Notes: a model not told the origin generated them from the sequence alone. A stretch of 64,000 nucleotides of DNA from Anabaena sphaerica FACHB-251 (GCF_014696825.1 NZ_JACJQU010000014.1:62001-126000), one strand, 5' to 3'. Shown: positions 52,820-62,461, counted from the first letter of the stretch. Numbers and translations: made by a program.

Positions 52820-55800
52820 ATGGCAATCCTACACGGTATTTGGTTGAACAAAAAACACAATAATTGTTTATTTGTATGGGGAGAAACTTGGCGTACTTTT
52901 CAGATTAACATTGAATCTATTACCTCAGCAGAAATACCATTAAATCCCTTGGCAATGTCACCAACGGAGTTAAATGAATGGCTTGAAGCAAATAATTTAG
53001 CACTTTCTCAATATCTGGGAAATAATCAAACATCGCCGATTACTGTTAGTAAATTAAAACCTCGTAAAAGTGCCACTAAAACAGAAAAAACTATACCTAC
53101 CGACTCACAAATAATAGCGTCAATAACTAATTTTATAGAAAATGATACGGTAATTTATCCCGTGCATTCTGCTAGTTTAGGAATTGATCTCAATTCACCA
53201 CAATATTTACAACCTTGGAGAATTGAAGGTTTTTGTCTAAACCCTAGCGCGGCGGTTAAATTTCTCACAGCTTTACCATTGAGTTCAACAGATAGTAAAG
53301 ATGCCTTTTTGGGGGGAGATTTACGTTTTTGGGTACAAATGGCGCGTTGGAGTTTAGATTTAATTTCCCGCTGTAAGTTTTTACCCACTATTCACCAAGA
53401 ATCACATGGTTCTATAGTTGCTAAATGGCAGGTACTTTTAGATAGTGCTGTAGATGCTACTCGATTAGAAAAATTTGCAGCCAAAATGCCCTTAGTTTGT
53501 CGTACTTATCAGCAAGATAGGGAAGATGTTTATAAGTTAGTAGTTGATTTACCTGAAGAACCACAAGAGTTAATTTGGGGATTTCTCAACAGTATTATAG
53601 ATGCCCAAATCCGCGATATGGTTGGTTCTCAATCTCCCCTTGAGAATAGATTAATGATGTCTTTACCACCTGCTGTACAACAGTGGTTACAGGCTTTAAC
53701 TGGGGCATCTAAAATAATTAATGCTGATGCAATGGGATTGGAAAGATTAGAAGCGTCCCTAAAAGCTTGGACTTTACCATTACAATATCAATTAACAGGA
53801 AAAACCTCATTTCGGACTTGTTTTCAACTGCATCCCCCAGAAGAAGGAAAAACAGATTGGATATTAGCTTATTTTCTGCAAGCAGCAGATGATTCAGAAT
53901 TTTTAATAGATGCCAAAACTATTTGGAATTATCCAGTTGAAAAATTAGATTATCAAAATCGAACAATTGAACAACCCCAGGAAACATTTTTGCGGGGTTT
54001 GGGTTTAGCTTCTCGATTGTATCCAGTTATTGCACCCAGTTTAGAAGCCGAATCTCCGCAATTTTGTCAACTCACACCCATGCAAGCTTATGAATTTATC
54101 AAATCTGTAGCTTGGAGGTTAGAAGATAGCGGTTTAGGAGTAATTTTACCACCAAGTTTAGCTAACCGTGAAGGATGGGCTAACCGCTTAGGATTGAAAA
54201 TTAGCGCCGAACCACCCAAGAAAAAACAGGGACGTTTGGGTTTACAAAGTCTGTTAAACTTTCAGTGGCAATTAGCAATTGGTGGACAGACAATTTCTAA
54301 AGCTGAGTTTGATAAATTAGTAGCTTTAAAAAGTCCTTTGGTAGAAATTAATGGTGAGTGGGTAGAACTGCGTCCTCAAGATATTAAAACTGCCCAAAAC
54401 TTTTTTGCATCTCGTAAAGAACAGATGTCTTTATCATTAGAAGATGCTTTAAGAATTAGTACAGGAGATACTCAAGTAATTGAAAAATTACCTGTTGTTA
54501 GTTTTGAAGCTTCTGGTGCATTGCAAGAATTAGTTGGGGCTTTAACTAATAATCAAGAAATTCAACCTTTACCAACTCCTAGCAATTTTCGTGGACAATT
54601 ACGACCTTATCAAGAACGAGGTGCGGCTTGGTTGGCTTTTCTGGAAAGGTGGGGTTTGGGTGCTTGTTTAGCGGACGATATGGGACTGGGAAAAACGATC
54701 CAATTCATCGCTTTCCTACTCCATCTCCAAGAACAAGATGCACTAGAAAACCCAACTCTCTTAGTTTGTCCCACTTCTGTTTTAGGTAATTGGGAAAGAG
54801 AAGTCAAGAAATTTGCTCCTACTTTGAAAGTTTTAGAATATCACGGTGATAAACGACCCAAAGGTAAGGCATTTACCGAAACCGCAAACAAACACAATTT
54901 AGTAATTACTAGTTACTCACTGGTGCAAAGAGATATTAAATTATTACAAACCGTTAATTGGCAGATAATTGTTTTAGATGAAGCTCAAAATGTCAAAAAT
55001 GCAGATGCCAAACAATCTCAAGCAGTACGACAATTAGAAACTACATTTCGCATTGCTTTAACAGGAACTCCTGTAGAAAATAGATTGCAGGAATTATGGT
55101 CTATTTTAGATTTTCTCAATCCTGGTTATTTAGGTAATAAACAGTTTTTCCAAAGACGGTTTGCCATGCCCATTGAAAAGTATGGTGATACTGCTTCTTT
55201 GATGCAATTACGTTCATTAGTACAACCTTTTATTTTGCGTCGGTTGAAAACTGATAAATCAATTATTCAAGACTTGCCAGAAAAGCAAGAAATGACTGTA
55301 TTTTGCGGTTTAACTTCTGAACAAGGGCAACTATATCAACAGTTGGTAGATGAATCTTTAGTGGAAATTGAATCAGCGGAAGGTTTACAGCGCAGAGGAA
55401 TGATTTTAGCTTTATTGGTTAAACTCAAACAAATTTGTAATCACCCTGCACAATATTTGAAAGAATCAAGTTTAGCAAAACATCATTCTGCTAAATTACA
55501 ACGTCTAGAAGAAATGTTAGAGGAAGTTTTGGCAGAAGAAAACCGCGCTTTAATTTTTACCCAATTTGCTGAGTGGGGTAAATTGCTTAAACCCTATTTA
55601 GAAAAGCAGCTAGGTCGGGAAATTTTCTTTTTATATGGTAGCACCACTAAAAAGCAACGCGAAGAAATGATTGACCGTTTTCAAAATGATCCCCAGGGAC
55701 CACCTATTATGATTCTTTCCTTAAAAGCTGGTGGTGTAGGTTTGAATTTAACCAGGGCAAATCATGTCTTTCACTTTGATAGATGGTGGAACCCTGCTGT

Positions 55801-56041
55801 AGAAAATCAAGCCACAGATAGAGTATTTAGAATTGGGCAAACCAAGAACGTACAAGTACATAAATTTGTGTGTACTGGAACTTTGGAAGAGAAAATTCAT
55901 GAGATGATTGAAAGTAAAAAGCAATTAGCAGAACAGGTTGTTGGTGCTGGTGAAGAATGGTTAACTGAATTAGATACAGACCAACTGCGTAATTTACTAT
56001 TACTTGACCGTAATGCGATAATTGATGAGGATGAAGAATAA
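52820..56041 (+). CDS. SNF2-family DEAD/DEAH ATP-dependent helicase
   Basis: A 1073-residue SNF2/RapA-like translocase. The N-terminal about 530 residues belong to the bacterial SNF2-associated region. The ATPase core carries LADDMGLGKTIQFIAFLLHL near 616-635 (Walker A), CPTSVLGNWEREVKKF near 650-665, VLDEAQNVKN near 718-727 (DEAQ box), ALTGTPVENRL near 749-759, and C-terminal motifs LSLKAGGVGLNLTRANHVFH near 966-985 and ATDRVFRIGQ near 1000-1009. It likely remodels protein-DNA complexes. A SWIM zinc-finger gene lies downstream on the same strand, separated by an Rpn gene; SNF2/SWIM neighbours are frequent in bacteria and suggest one complex. Confidence 0.93.
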   Translation: MAILHGIWLNKKHNNCLFVWGETWRTFQINIESITSAEIPLNPLAMSPTELNEWLEANNLALSQYLGNNQTSPITVSKLKPRKSATKTEKTIPTDSQIIASITNFIENDTVIYPVHSASLGIDLNSPQYLQPWRIEGFCLNPSAAVKFLTALPLSSTDSKDAFLGGDLRFWVQMARWSLDLISRCKFLPTIHQESHGSIVAKWQVLLDSAVDATRLEKFAAKMPLVCRTYQQDREDVYKLVVDLPEEPQELIWGFLNSIIDAQIRDMVGSQSPLENRLMMSLPPAVQQWLQALTGASKIINADAMGLERLEASLKAWTLPLQYQLTGKTSFRTCFQLHPPEEGKTDWILAYFLQAADDSEFLIDAKTIWNYPVEKLDYQNRTIEQPQETFLRGLGLASRLYPVIAPSLEAESPQFCQLTPMQAYEFIKSVAWRLEDSGLGVILPPSLANREGWANRLGLKISAEPPKKKQGRLGLQSLLNFQWQLAIGGQTISKAEFDKLVALKSPLVEINGEWVELRPQDIKTAQNFFASRKEQMSLSLEDALRISTGDTQVIEKLPVVSFEASGALQELVGALTNNQEIQPLPTPSNFRGQLRPYQERGAAWLAFLERWGLGACLADDMGLGKTIQFIAFLLHLQEQDALENPTLLVCPTSVLGNWEREVKKFAPTLKVLEYHGDKRPKGKAFTETANKHNLVITSYSLVQRDIKLLQTVNWQIIVLDEAQNVKNADAKQSQAVRQLETTFRIALTGTPVENRLQELWSILDFLNPGYLGNKQFFQRRFAMPIEKYGDTASLMQLRSLVQPFILRRLKTDKSIIQDLPEKQEMTVFCGLTSEQGQLYQQLVDESLVEIESAEGLQRRGMILALLVKLKQICNHPAQYLKESSLAKHHSAKLQRLEEMLEEVLAEENRALIFTQFAEWGKLLKPYLEKQLGREIFFLYGSTTKKQREEMIDRFQNDPQGPPIMILSLKAGGVGLNLTRANHVFHFDRWWNPAVENQATDRVFRIGQTKNVQVHKFVCTGTLEEKIHEMIESKKQLAEQVVGAGEEWLTELDTDQLRNLLLLDRNAIIDEDEE

Positions 56042-56322
56042 AGAACAATAAAGTAGTGACAATTACTGTAAGACTGACAAAAGCTTTAAATTGTCTTTAA
56101 AAGAAAACAATCCAAATAATCCAACCTATTATGAAAATAGCACCAGTAATTAAAGCTTTTTTTCAATTTTCTTTAAAAATCACAGGTTTTGCTACATTTT
56201 AGATAGATACTATTGAGGTTGATTTATTAGGGAAAGATAAATATTCTAATGAACCACTGTGATATGTATAAACTCAAAATTATTTTTTACTAATAAACGT
56301 AAATCCTAACTTAGATAACAAT

Positions 56323-57249
56323 ATGACAGAAAACATAGATCATGACCGCTTATTTAAAGAATTAATATCAACCTTTTTCATAGAATTTATAGAATTATTT
56401 TTTCCTCAAGTTCTGGAATATATAGACCACGGATCAATTACATTCTTGGACAAAGAAATATTTACTGATGTCACCGCAGGAGACAAATATGAAACTGACC
56501 TAATAGCCAAAGTTAAATTTTTAGGTCAATCTTCTTATTTTGTGATTCATATTGAAGCTGAATCAGGTGCAAGACCTAAATTTAATCAAAGAATGTTTCG
56601 TTATTTTGCGAGATTAGATGAAAAATTGGACTTGCCAATATATCCGATAGTTATATTTTCCTACGACTCACCCAAAACTGTAGCCGTGAATAACTATCAA
56701 ATCAACTTTCCTGATTTTGAAGTGCTAAAATTTAATTATCAAGTAGTGCAACTGAATCAACTGAACTGGCGAGATTTTTTAATTCGTTCAAATCCAGTTG
56801 CATCGGCTTTGATGTCAAAAATGAACATCACGCCAGAAGATAGGCCAAAAGTCAAAGCAGAATGTTTAAGGTTATTAGTTACCTTAAAATTAAATCCAGC
56901 CAAAATGCAATTGATATCAGGTTTTATTGACACATATTTGAGATTGAATAAAATAGAAGAAGAGAAATTTAAAACAGAAATAGGTGCATTAATAACAGAG
57001 GAAAAGGAGGAAATTATGCAAATTGTCACCAGTTGGATGGAAAAAGGGATTGAGACAGGAATTGAAACAGGAATTGAAAGAGAAAAAAATTTAATTCTCC
57101 GTCAAATCAATAAAAAATTTAGACAAATTGATATGGAATTAGAGACCAAGATTAGAAGTTTAAATATAGAAATTATTGAAGCTTTAGCAGAGGCGATTTT
57201 TGATTTAAATACTGTAGAAGATTTGCAAAATTGGTTAGAGGATGTTTGA
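56323..57249 (+). CDS. Rpn-family (PD-(D/E)XK) nuclease-like protein
   Basis: A 308-residue Rpn/DUF4351-type protein. The nuclease core includes YETDLIAKVKFLGQSSYFVI near 57-76 followed by HIEAESGARPKFNQRMFRYF near 77-96 (Asp, then E-x-E/Q-type site), with the IYPIVIFSYDSPK strand near 106-118. A GIETGIETGIER repeat (near 244-255, 12-base DNA repeats) links to the C-terminal helical DUF4351-like hairpin (about 260-308). Function: probable DNA-cutting recombination-associated protein by similarity to E. coli Rpn. It sits between the SNF2 and SWIM genes on the same strand, with 281- and 140-base gaps, and looks like an insertion into that pair. Confidence 0.85.
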   Translation: MTENIDHDRLFKELISTFFIEFIELFFPQVLEYIDHGSITFLDKEIFTDVTAGDKYETDLIAKVKFLGQSSYFVIHIEAESGARPKFNQRMFRYFARLDEKLDLPIYPIVIFSYDSPKTVAVNNYQINFPDFEVLKFNYQVVQLNQLNWRDFLIRSNPVASALMSKMNITPEDRPKVKAECLRLLVTLKLNPAKMQLISGFIDTYLRLNKIEEEKFKTEIGALITEEKEEIMQIVTSWMEKGIETGIETGIEREKNLILRQINKKFRQIDMELETKIRSLNIEIIEALAEAIFDLNTVEDLQNWLEDV

Positions 57250-57389
57250 TATAGGAAGATTAAATGACATATAAAAAAGTTTAAGCAGAGTCGGCAATAA
57301 CTCCCATAAGCCTTTTCTTATAGGCTAAAATCATTTTATTTATTGCCAGTATTTTGCTTGTATACCTTATCCCAATTTTTGCATTAATT

Positions 57390-58241
57390 ATGACTAACGA
57401 TACCCTGCAAGCAAGTAGAGAATGGTGGTCACAGCGGTGGCTAGATTTACTAGATTCCTATCGGTTTAAAAAGCGTCTGGAAAGGGCTAGAAATTATTCT
57501 AGACAAGGAAATGTTTTGAGTATTGATTTTAAAGGTGCAAAAGTTTTAGCGAGAGTACAAGGTAGTGAAGCAGAACCTTATAAAGTTTCTCTTTCCCTTG
57601 ACGCTTTTAGTGATCAAGAGTGGGGTTATGTGATTGAAACCATGTCCCATAAGTCGATTTTTGCGGCTAAGTTACTAGCAGGAGAAATGCCACAAAATAT
57701 CGAAGAAGTATTTACATCTAACGGACTTTCATTATTTCCTTTTACTCTTGGTGATGTTCACGGTAAATGCTCATGTCCTGATAAAGCAGTACCTTGTAAA
57801 CATATTGGTGCTGTGTATTATCAATTAGGCGATCGCTTTAGTGAAGATCCATTTGTTTTATTTCAATTACGAGGACGCACCAGAGAACAAATTATTAGCG
57901 ATTTACGCCATTTACGCAACACTAAAAATTTAGAAAAGGCTGATGAAAAACCTTTAACCAGGGAAATTACAGAAATTCAACAAACAGAACCTGAGCATCA
58001 ATATTCATTAAAATTAGAGAATTTTTGGCAATATCATGAACCATTAGAATCGTCTTTAGTGGTAATTTCACCTAGTGTAAGTGAGACAGTATTAGAAGTT
58101 TTAGGGACAATTCCCTTAGCTAAAGATGAGGAAAATTTAGTCATTTCATCTGCGGGTGATGTCACCATGAATTATTTACAAACTGTTTACAAAGATGTGA
58201 GTCAAAAGGCTTTTTTAGCAGCCATGAATGTGGGGGGATGA
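57390..58241 (+). CDS. SWIM zinc-finger protein
   Basis: A 283-residue protein with a SWIM-type zinc finger: Cys127-x-Cys129-x6-Cys136-x-His138 in KCSCPDKAVPCKHIGAVYY. The N-terminus (REWWSQRWLDLLDSYRFKKR near 10-29) and the RQGNVLSIDF and GSEAEPYKVSL strands before the finger are the usual flanks of this bacterial family. SWIM domains bind DNA or protein, and such proteins commonly accompany SNF2 helicases; here the helicase gene lies upstream, with an Rpn gene between. The start ATG 57390 (MTNDTLQASREWW) was selected over an in-frame start 36 bases upstream that would add a hydrophobic stretch. Confidence 0.88.
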   Translation: MTNDTLQASREWWSQRWLDLLDSYRFKKRLERARNYSRQGNVLSIDFKGAKVLARVQGSEAEPYKVSLSLDAFSDQEWGYVIETMSHKSIFAAKLLAGEMPQNIEEVFTSNGLSLFPFTLGDVHGKCSCPDKAVPCKHIGAVYYQLGDRFSEDPFVLFQLRGRTREQIISDLRHLRNTKNLEKADEKPLTREITEIQQTEPEHQYSLKLENFWQYHEPLESSLVVISPSVSETVLEVLGTIPLAKDEENLVISSAGDVTMNYLQTVYKDVSQKAFLAAMNVGG

Positions 58242-58462
58242 ATTATAGCACCAATCAGCAGCCAGTAGTAAAATGCTCTTGCTGTAAGGCTTTGTAACTA
58301 AATTTTGTACTTCATTTACTTGCAATACACTGTCATTGTATGTAAGTCTTCCGAATCCAGAACAGCCTGCGGCAAGGTTGCGCTTACAGAATCATTGACA
58401 CTCGCCATGGTATCATGCTGTTTTACACTCAATTTTCTCCCAAACCCTAAATAGGAGCATAT

Positions 58463-59311
58463 ATGGAGCCAATCATTGCTATAGTTTTAGCACTTATAGG
58501 TTATGCCTTGGGATCGGCTAAACTGATTAATCAAGGTAATGAAGCCTTGGTTGAACGATTGGGTAAGTATCATCGGAAACTTAAACCTGGACTAAACTTT
58601 ATAGTTCCCTTCATTGACCAAATTGTTATGGAGGATACAAGACGAGAGCAGGTTTTAGACATCAAACCTCAGAATGTAATCACTAAAGATAATATCTACC
58701 TGGAAGTTGATGCTGTTGTTTACTGGCGCATCACAGAGATTGAAAAAAGCTTTTATGCAATTGACGATCTGCAACAGGCACTCTCTAATTTAACTACAAC
58801 TACGCTACGGGAAATTATTGCCCAGAACTCCTTAGAAGAGACTAATATGTCTAGAGCCAATATGGACAGGAGAATATTAGATCAGTTAAATCCAATTACA
58901 AGAGATTGGGGAGTTGAGATCATCCGGTTAGACATTCAGAGAATTACACCGCCAGAAAGTGTCAGGAAGTCAATGGAAGAAGAACGCGCTGCGGAAATTA
59001 AAAAACGAGCGTTGATTTCCGAAGCTGAAGGGGAGCGACAAGCGGCGATTAAAAAAGCTGAAGGAACTAGGACTTCGATGGAGATTATTTCTGAAGTCTT
59101 ACGTTCCCATCCTGAAAGTAAGGATCTTTTGCGGTATCTTATTGCTCAAGATTATGTACAAGCCAGTCAAAAACTGGGAGAGAGCAACAACGCCAAAATT
59201 GTGTTTGTAGATCCAGCAAATTCTACAGATATGTTTCAAGAATTAATCGCTGAGTCAGTAAATAGAGAAGAAGATGTGAAAACTTCTGGTAATGGTAATG
59301 GTGCTAATTAA
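58463..59311 (+). CDS. SPFH/band 7 stomatin-like protein
   Basis: A 282-residue stomatin/paraslipin-like protein. A short N-terminal membrane segment (about 2-20) is followed by the SPFH domain: VERLGKYHRKLKPGLNFIVP near 30-49, DIKPQNVITKDN near 67-78, VDAVVYWRI near 82-90, and ALSNLTTTTLREIIAQNSLE near 105-124. A coiled coil with the SEAEGERQAAIKKAEG core (near 186-201) then precedes an acidic C-terminus. Such proteins form ring scaffolds at membranes and are linked to membrane-protein quality control. No NfeD partner is adjacent. Confidence 0.92.
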   Translation: MEPIIAIVLALIGYALGSAKLINQGNEALVERLGKYHRKLKPGLNFIVPFIDQIVMEDTRREQVLDIKPQNVITKDNIYLEVDAVVYWRITEIEKSFYAIDDLQQALSNLTTTTLREIIAQNSLEETNMSRANMDRRILDQLNPITRDWGVEIIRLDIQRITPPESVRKSMEEERAAEIKKRALISEAEGERQAAIKKAEGTRTSMEIISEVLRSHPESKDLLRYLIAQDYVQASQKLGESNNAKIVFVDPANSTDMFQELIAESVNREEDVKTSGNGNGAN

Positions 59312-59462
59312 TAGTTTATGGATCAGTTGTCAGTTGTCAGTGAAAGAAGGCAAAAGATAAAAGGCAAGAGTTCTGAATTTTGTTCGCGCAGCGTGCCTGA
59401 GGCTCTATTTTGAATTTATTTCTTCCCAGTCCCCAGTAAAGAGTCCCCATCTTTCCTGTCAC

Positions 59463-60302
59463 CTATCTATAAATAGCATCAGCAACCAGGGAGACATCAC
59501 GCATTTCGGTAACATCGTGAACGCGGAGGATATCAGCACCATTAAAAATTGCAGCACAACAAGCCGCTGCTGTTCCCCAAACTCTGGCTTTTGGATCTGG
59601 CTGGTTTAAAATTTTACCTATAAAACTTTTACGGGATGCTCCCACGAGTATGGGACAGTTAAGCACTTTTAATGTTTGCAACCGGCGAAAAATTTCTAAA
59701 TTTTGCTCATAGTTTTTAGCAAAGCCAATACCAGGATCAATAATAATTTTCTCATGTTTAATACCCGCAGCAGTTGCAGCAGCTATTTGCTGGGATAAAA
59801 AACTATAAATATCACCCATCAAATCTTGATAATCTGTGTGTTGTTGCATAGTTTGGGGCGTTCCCCGGATGTGCATTAACATAATTGGCACATCCAAACC
59901 AGCCACAGTTAACAACATTTCTGAGTCATAAGTACCTCCAGAAATATCATTGACGATATCAGCACCAGCTTCTACAGCAGCCTTAGCTACATCGGCTCTA
60001 GTTGTATCTACAGAAATAGGGACGTAAATTTCTGGTCGGATTACTTGCAAAACCGACAGCACCCGGTCAAGTTCTTCTGTGAGGGTGATTTGCTCTGCTC
60101 CCGGTCTAGTGGATTGACCACCGATATCAATAATATCGGCACCAGCAGCTACCATTGCTTGCGCTTGAGCTAAGGCGGCTGAAGCTGTGTTAAATTTACC
60201 ACCATCACTAAAGCTGTCAGGGGTGACATTTAAAATCCCCATCAAATAAGTGCGCTGTCCCCAGGTGAAACAGCGTTCTCGAATAATTAATTGGTTTGAC
60301 AT
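59463..60302 (-). CDS. folP: Dihydropteroate synthase
   Basis: A 279-residue dihydropteroate synthase, which joins 4-aminobenzoate to a pterin diphosphate in folate synthesis. Hallmarks: MGILNVTPDSFSDGGKF at 21-37, AAGADIIDIGGQSTRPGA near 52-69, VDTTRADVAKAAVEAGADIV near 99-118 (with NDISGG after it), and IIDPGIGFAKNYEQN near 186-200. It is full length. It is downstream of tpiA on the same strand, 95 bases apart, with hairpin repeats in the gap; this tpiA-folP neighbourhood is recurrent in cyanobacteria. Confidence 0.96.
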   Translation of the reverse strand: MSNQLIIRERCFTWGQRTYLMGILNVTPDSFSDGGKFNTASAALAQAQAMVAAGADIIDIGGQSTRPGAEQITLTEELDRVLSVLQVIRPEIYVPISVDTTRADVAKAAVEAGADIVNDISGGTYDSEMLLTVAGLDVPIMLMHIRGTPQTMQQHTDYQDLMGDIYSFLSQQIAAATAAGIKHEKIIIDPGIGFAKNYEQNLEIFRRLQTLKVLNCPILVGASRKSFIGKILNQPDPKARVWGTAAACCAAIFNGADILRVHDVTEMRDVSLVADAIYR

Positions 60303-60314
60303 AAGTTACATCCC

Positions 60315-60364
60315 GCCTCGGAATGAATTCCGAGGCTAATAGCCAAAGTCCGTTAAAACGGACT
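60315..60364. repeat. Two hairpin repeats between tpiA and folP
   Basis: GCCTCGGAAT/ATTCCGAGGC (60315-60336) is a perfect 10-bp stem with a 2-base loop, and AGTCCGTT/AACGGACT (60347-60364) is a perfect 8-bp stem. Both resemble dispersed Nostocales hairpins. They could process or attenuate a tpiA-folP transcript. Confidence 0.75.
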
Positions 60365-60397
60365 AAATTGATTTGTTAAAAAGTTGTAAATGGCGTT

Positions 60398-61138
60398 TTA
60401 CTGAAAATTAACAATCCTGGCAAAACTATCAGCTTCTAGACTAGCACCTCCAACGAGAGCGCCGTCAATTTCTGGTTGAGCCATGATTTCATCAATATTA
60501 TTCGGCTTAACTGAACCGCCATATTGAATCGATACATTAGGATTAGTCAATTGAGAGCGAATTAAACCAATTACACGATTTGCTTCTGTGGCTTCACAGG
60601 TATCACCAGTACCAATCGCCCAAATTGGTTCATAAGCGATGACCAAATTATTTTGATCAACTTCCACTAAGTCTTTTTCTAACTGGGAGATAATCAGTTT
60701 TTCGGTTTCCCCTGCGTCTCGTTGTTGTTTGGTTTCACCAACACAGAGAATGGGGATTAGTCCATGCTTTTGGGCTGCTTTGAGGCGTAGGTTAACGGTT
60801 GCGTCTGTTTCGCCAAAATATTGCCGTCTTTCGCTATGACCAACGATGACATAACGCACACCAATTTCTGTGAGCATGGAAGCAGCAATTTCACCCGTGT
60901 AGGCTCCATTTTCTTCCCAATGGACGTTTTGTGCGCCCAGTTGGATAAGGCTACCGTGCAAATATTTGGACATGACGCTTAAGTCAGTGAAGGGAGGACA
61001 CAATACTACCTCTCGTTCTGAGGGGGTTTCCTCCAGGTGGGGCAGAAATCCGCGTAAAAATTCTTCGGACTCTGACCGGGTTTTGAACATTTTCCAGTTA
61101 CCGGCAATAACGATTTTTCGCACAGGTGATTTTGTCAA
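60398..61138 (-). CDS. tpiA: Triosephosphate isomerase
   Basis: A 246-residue TIM-barrel enzyme interconverting dihydroxyacetone phosphate and glyceraldehyde-3-phosphate in the Calvin cycle and glycolysis. Catalytic residues are in place: Asn14 and Lys16 in GNWKMF, His101 in [12 protein letters not shown], and Glu170 in [11 protein letters not shown], with the phosphate-binding YGGSVKPNN near 206-214. Length is normal. The start is ATG 61138 ([18 protein letters not shown]). It is upstream of folP on the same strand. Confidence 0.97.
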   Translation of the reverse strand: MTKSPVRKIVIAGNWKMFKTRSESEEFLRGFLPHLEETPSEREVVLCPPFTDLSVMSKYLHGSLIQLGAQNVHWEENGAYTGEIAASMLTEIGVRYVIVGHSERRQYFGETDATVNLRLKAAQKHGLIPILCVGETKQQRDAGETEKLIISQLEKDLVEVDQNNLVIAYEPIWAIGTGDTCEATEANRVIGLIRSQLTNPNVSIQYGGSVKPNNIDEIMAQPEIDGALVGGASLEADSFARIVNFQ

Positions 61139-61198
61139 GATGCTAACGCTACTAGATCCATTTTTCAGTCTAGAACTTTTCTGGACTCAATCAGCATT

Positions 61199-61357
61199 TT
61201 GAACAGAAGTTTTACCGCTACTCGCATCCTCACCAGTGTCACAGGTTTAGCTGCTGCTTTTTCAGCATTTAGGAACTGTGATGGTCAAAAACTGGGAAAA
61301 TTATTACCAGTAGTTATAAGCCGTGATATCTATGTTCAACGGGTCTATTTTTTCTGA
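61199..61357 (+). pseudogene. Possible detached signal-peptide exon-like 5' fragment of the SLH gene
   Basis: From TTG 61199, the frame reads NRSFTATRILTSVTGLAAAF, then SAFRNCDGQK and continues to a TGA at 61355-61357. This looks like an export signal (basic start, hydrophobic core) of the kind that begins cyanobacterial SLH proteins, but it is in a different frame from the SLH domains that start at about 61332. A frameshift between the two would explain the SLH gene lacking a signal peptide. Confidence 0.4.
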
Positions 61358-62105
61358 TATTCAAAACCATTGGGCAAAAGCATCTATTCTTGCTGCGGCT
61401 GGGCGAAATATCTTAAAAGGTTATCCAGACGGTACTTTTCGCCCTGATGCACCTGTGACTCGTGCTGAATTTGCGGCAATTATTTATACAGCTTTACCGA
61501 AACAGTCATCATCTCGTCCTGGCATTACTTTTATAGATGTACCAGCTAATCACTGGGCGGCTGAGGCGATCGCCTCAGCATATCAAACAAATTATCTGTC
61601 TGGGTATCCCAATCGTTCTTTCAAACCCAATCAACCAATCCCGCGTGTTCAAGCTTTAACGGCTTTGGTTTCAGGGTTAAATTATGGGGTGACAGTAGAC
61701 CCGCTTAATACTTTGAAAAAATATTATCCTGATTTTGGGCAAATTCCCAGTTATGCGATGCGGGCGATCGCCGCCGCAACTGAAAAGGGTATAGTTGTTA
61801 ACTACCCGGATATCCGACGCTTACGGCCTAATACAAACGCCACTAGAGGCGAAATAGCAGCTTTTATTTGTCGAGTTCTGGAAATTCCTAGTGTCCCTTA
61901 CAACTACATTCCTGGTATAGAATTATTTATACTTCCTCCACAATTTGATGCAGCTGATCCTTTTGTAGAAGAATTGGCACGAGTACAAAAAAATAATAAA
62001 TGGGGCTATATCGACAAAACTGGAAAATTTGTAATTCCCCCACAATTTGATGAAGCTGATTCTTTTTCACAAGGATTAGCATTAGTTAGAGACAATACAA
62101 AGTAA
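61332..62105 (+). CDS. SLH-domain protein with WG repeats, probably degraded
   Basis: A 257-residue protein with three S-layer homology domains (about 6-60, 68-122 and 130-185; FSDIQNHWAKASILAAAGRN opens the first and GYPDGTFRPDAPVTRAEFAA closes it) followed by two WG repeats (NKWGYIDKTGKFVIPPQFDE near 219-238). SLH domains bind secondary cell-wall polymer or outer membrane, so export is expected, yet no signal peptide is encoded in this frame; a likely one lies upstream in another frame. The protein stops abruptly inside the next WG repeat (LVRDNTK, then TAA), and the following bases still resemble the rest of the repeat. It may be a pseudogene. Starts at 61323 (GTG) and 61332 (ATG) are both possible. 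Confidence 0.7.
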   Translation: MFNGSIFSDIQNHWAKASILAAAGRNILKGYPDGTFRPDAPVTRAEFAAIIYTALPKQSSSRPGITFIDVPANHWAAEAIASAYQTNYLSGYPNRSFKPNQPIPRVQALTALVSGLNYGVTVDPLNTLKKYYPDFGQIPSYAMRAIAAATEKGIVVNYPDIRRLRPNTNATRGEIAAFICRVLEIPSVPYNYIPGIELFILPPQFDAADPFVEELARVQKNNKWGYIDKTGKFVIPPQFDEADSFSQGLALVRDNTK

Positions 62106-62131
62106 GGAGTCATAATGTTTGATAAATTGGC

Positions 62132-62365
62132 TAAGTAAGTGGGCGTTAAAAATTGTCGTTATGACAAGGGAACAGGGAACGGGGAACGGGGAAGAGGGTT
62201 TTGGTGAATTTACTTTTTGTTACATACTACTCTTCGAGAAGCCGCTACGCGTCTACGGTTTTTTCCCGCCGACTTACTTAATTATCAATCAAATAGTAAG
62301 TTTAGGCGTAATTTTAAAAAGCTGAATATTTACAATACAAAAAGTAAGTAAGTGGGCGTTAAAAA
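62132..62365. repeat. Direct repeat pair flanking a noncoding block
   Basis: The 21-base sequence TAAGTAAGTGGGCGTTAAAA plus one more A occurs at 62132-62152 and again at 62345-62365. Between them are GGGAAC-type heptamers (about 62168-62198) and AT-rich sequence with no credible gene. The 62106-62583 gap between the SLH/WG and GH10-like genes is filled by this block and the dispersed repeat that follows. Confidence 0.65.
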
Positions 62366-62375
62366 ATATAATATA

Positions 62376-62461
62376 AACCTAACCCCCCAGCCCCCTTCCC
62401 TACTAGGGAAGGGGGAGTCAAAGCCTCTCCCCTGGTAGGGGAGAGGTTTGGAGAGAGGTTT
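62376..62461. repeat. Dispersed ~90-bp repeat (copy 2, inverted relative to copy 1)
   Basis: Begins AAACCTAACCCCCCAGCCCC and ends GGTTTGGAGAGAGGTTT. It aligns with the reverse complement of 11150-11239 over nearly its full length, with two internal hairpins (CTTCCCTACTAGGGAAG and CTCCCCTGGTAGGGGAG). It is noncoding. Confidence 0.8.

Noticed and set aside
62119-62325. 68-codon plus-strand frame between the SLH/WG and GH10-like genes
   Set aside because: It translates heptamer repeats and AT-rich DNA, with no domain or ribosome-binding site.
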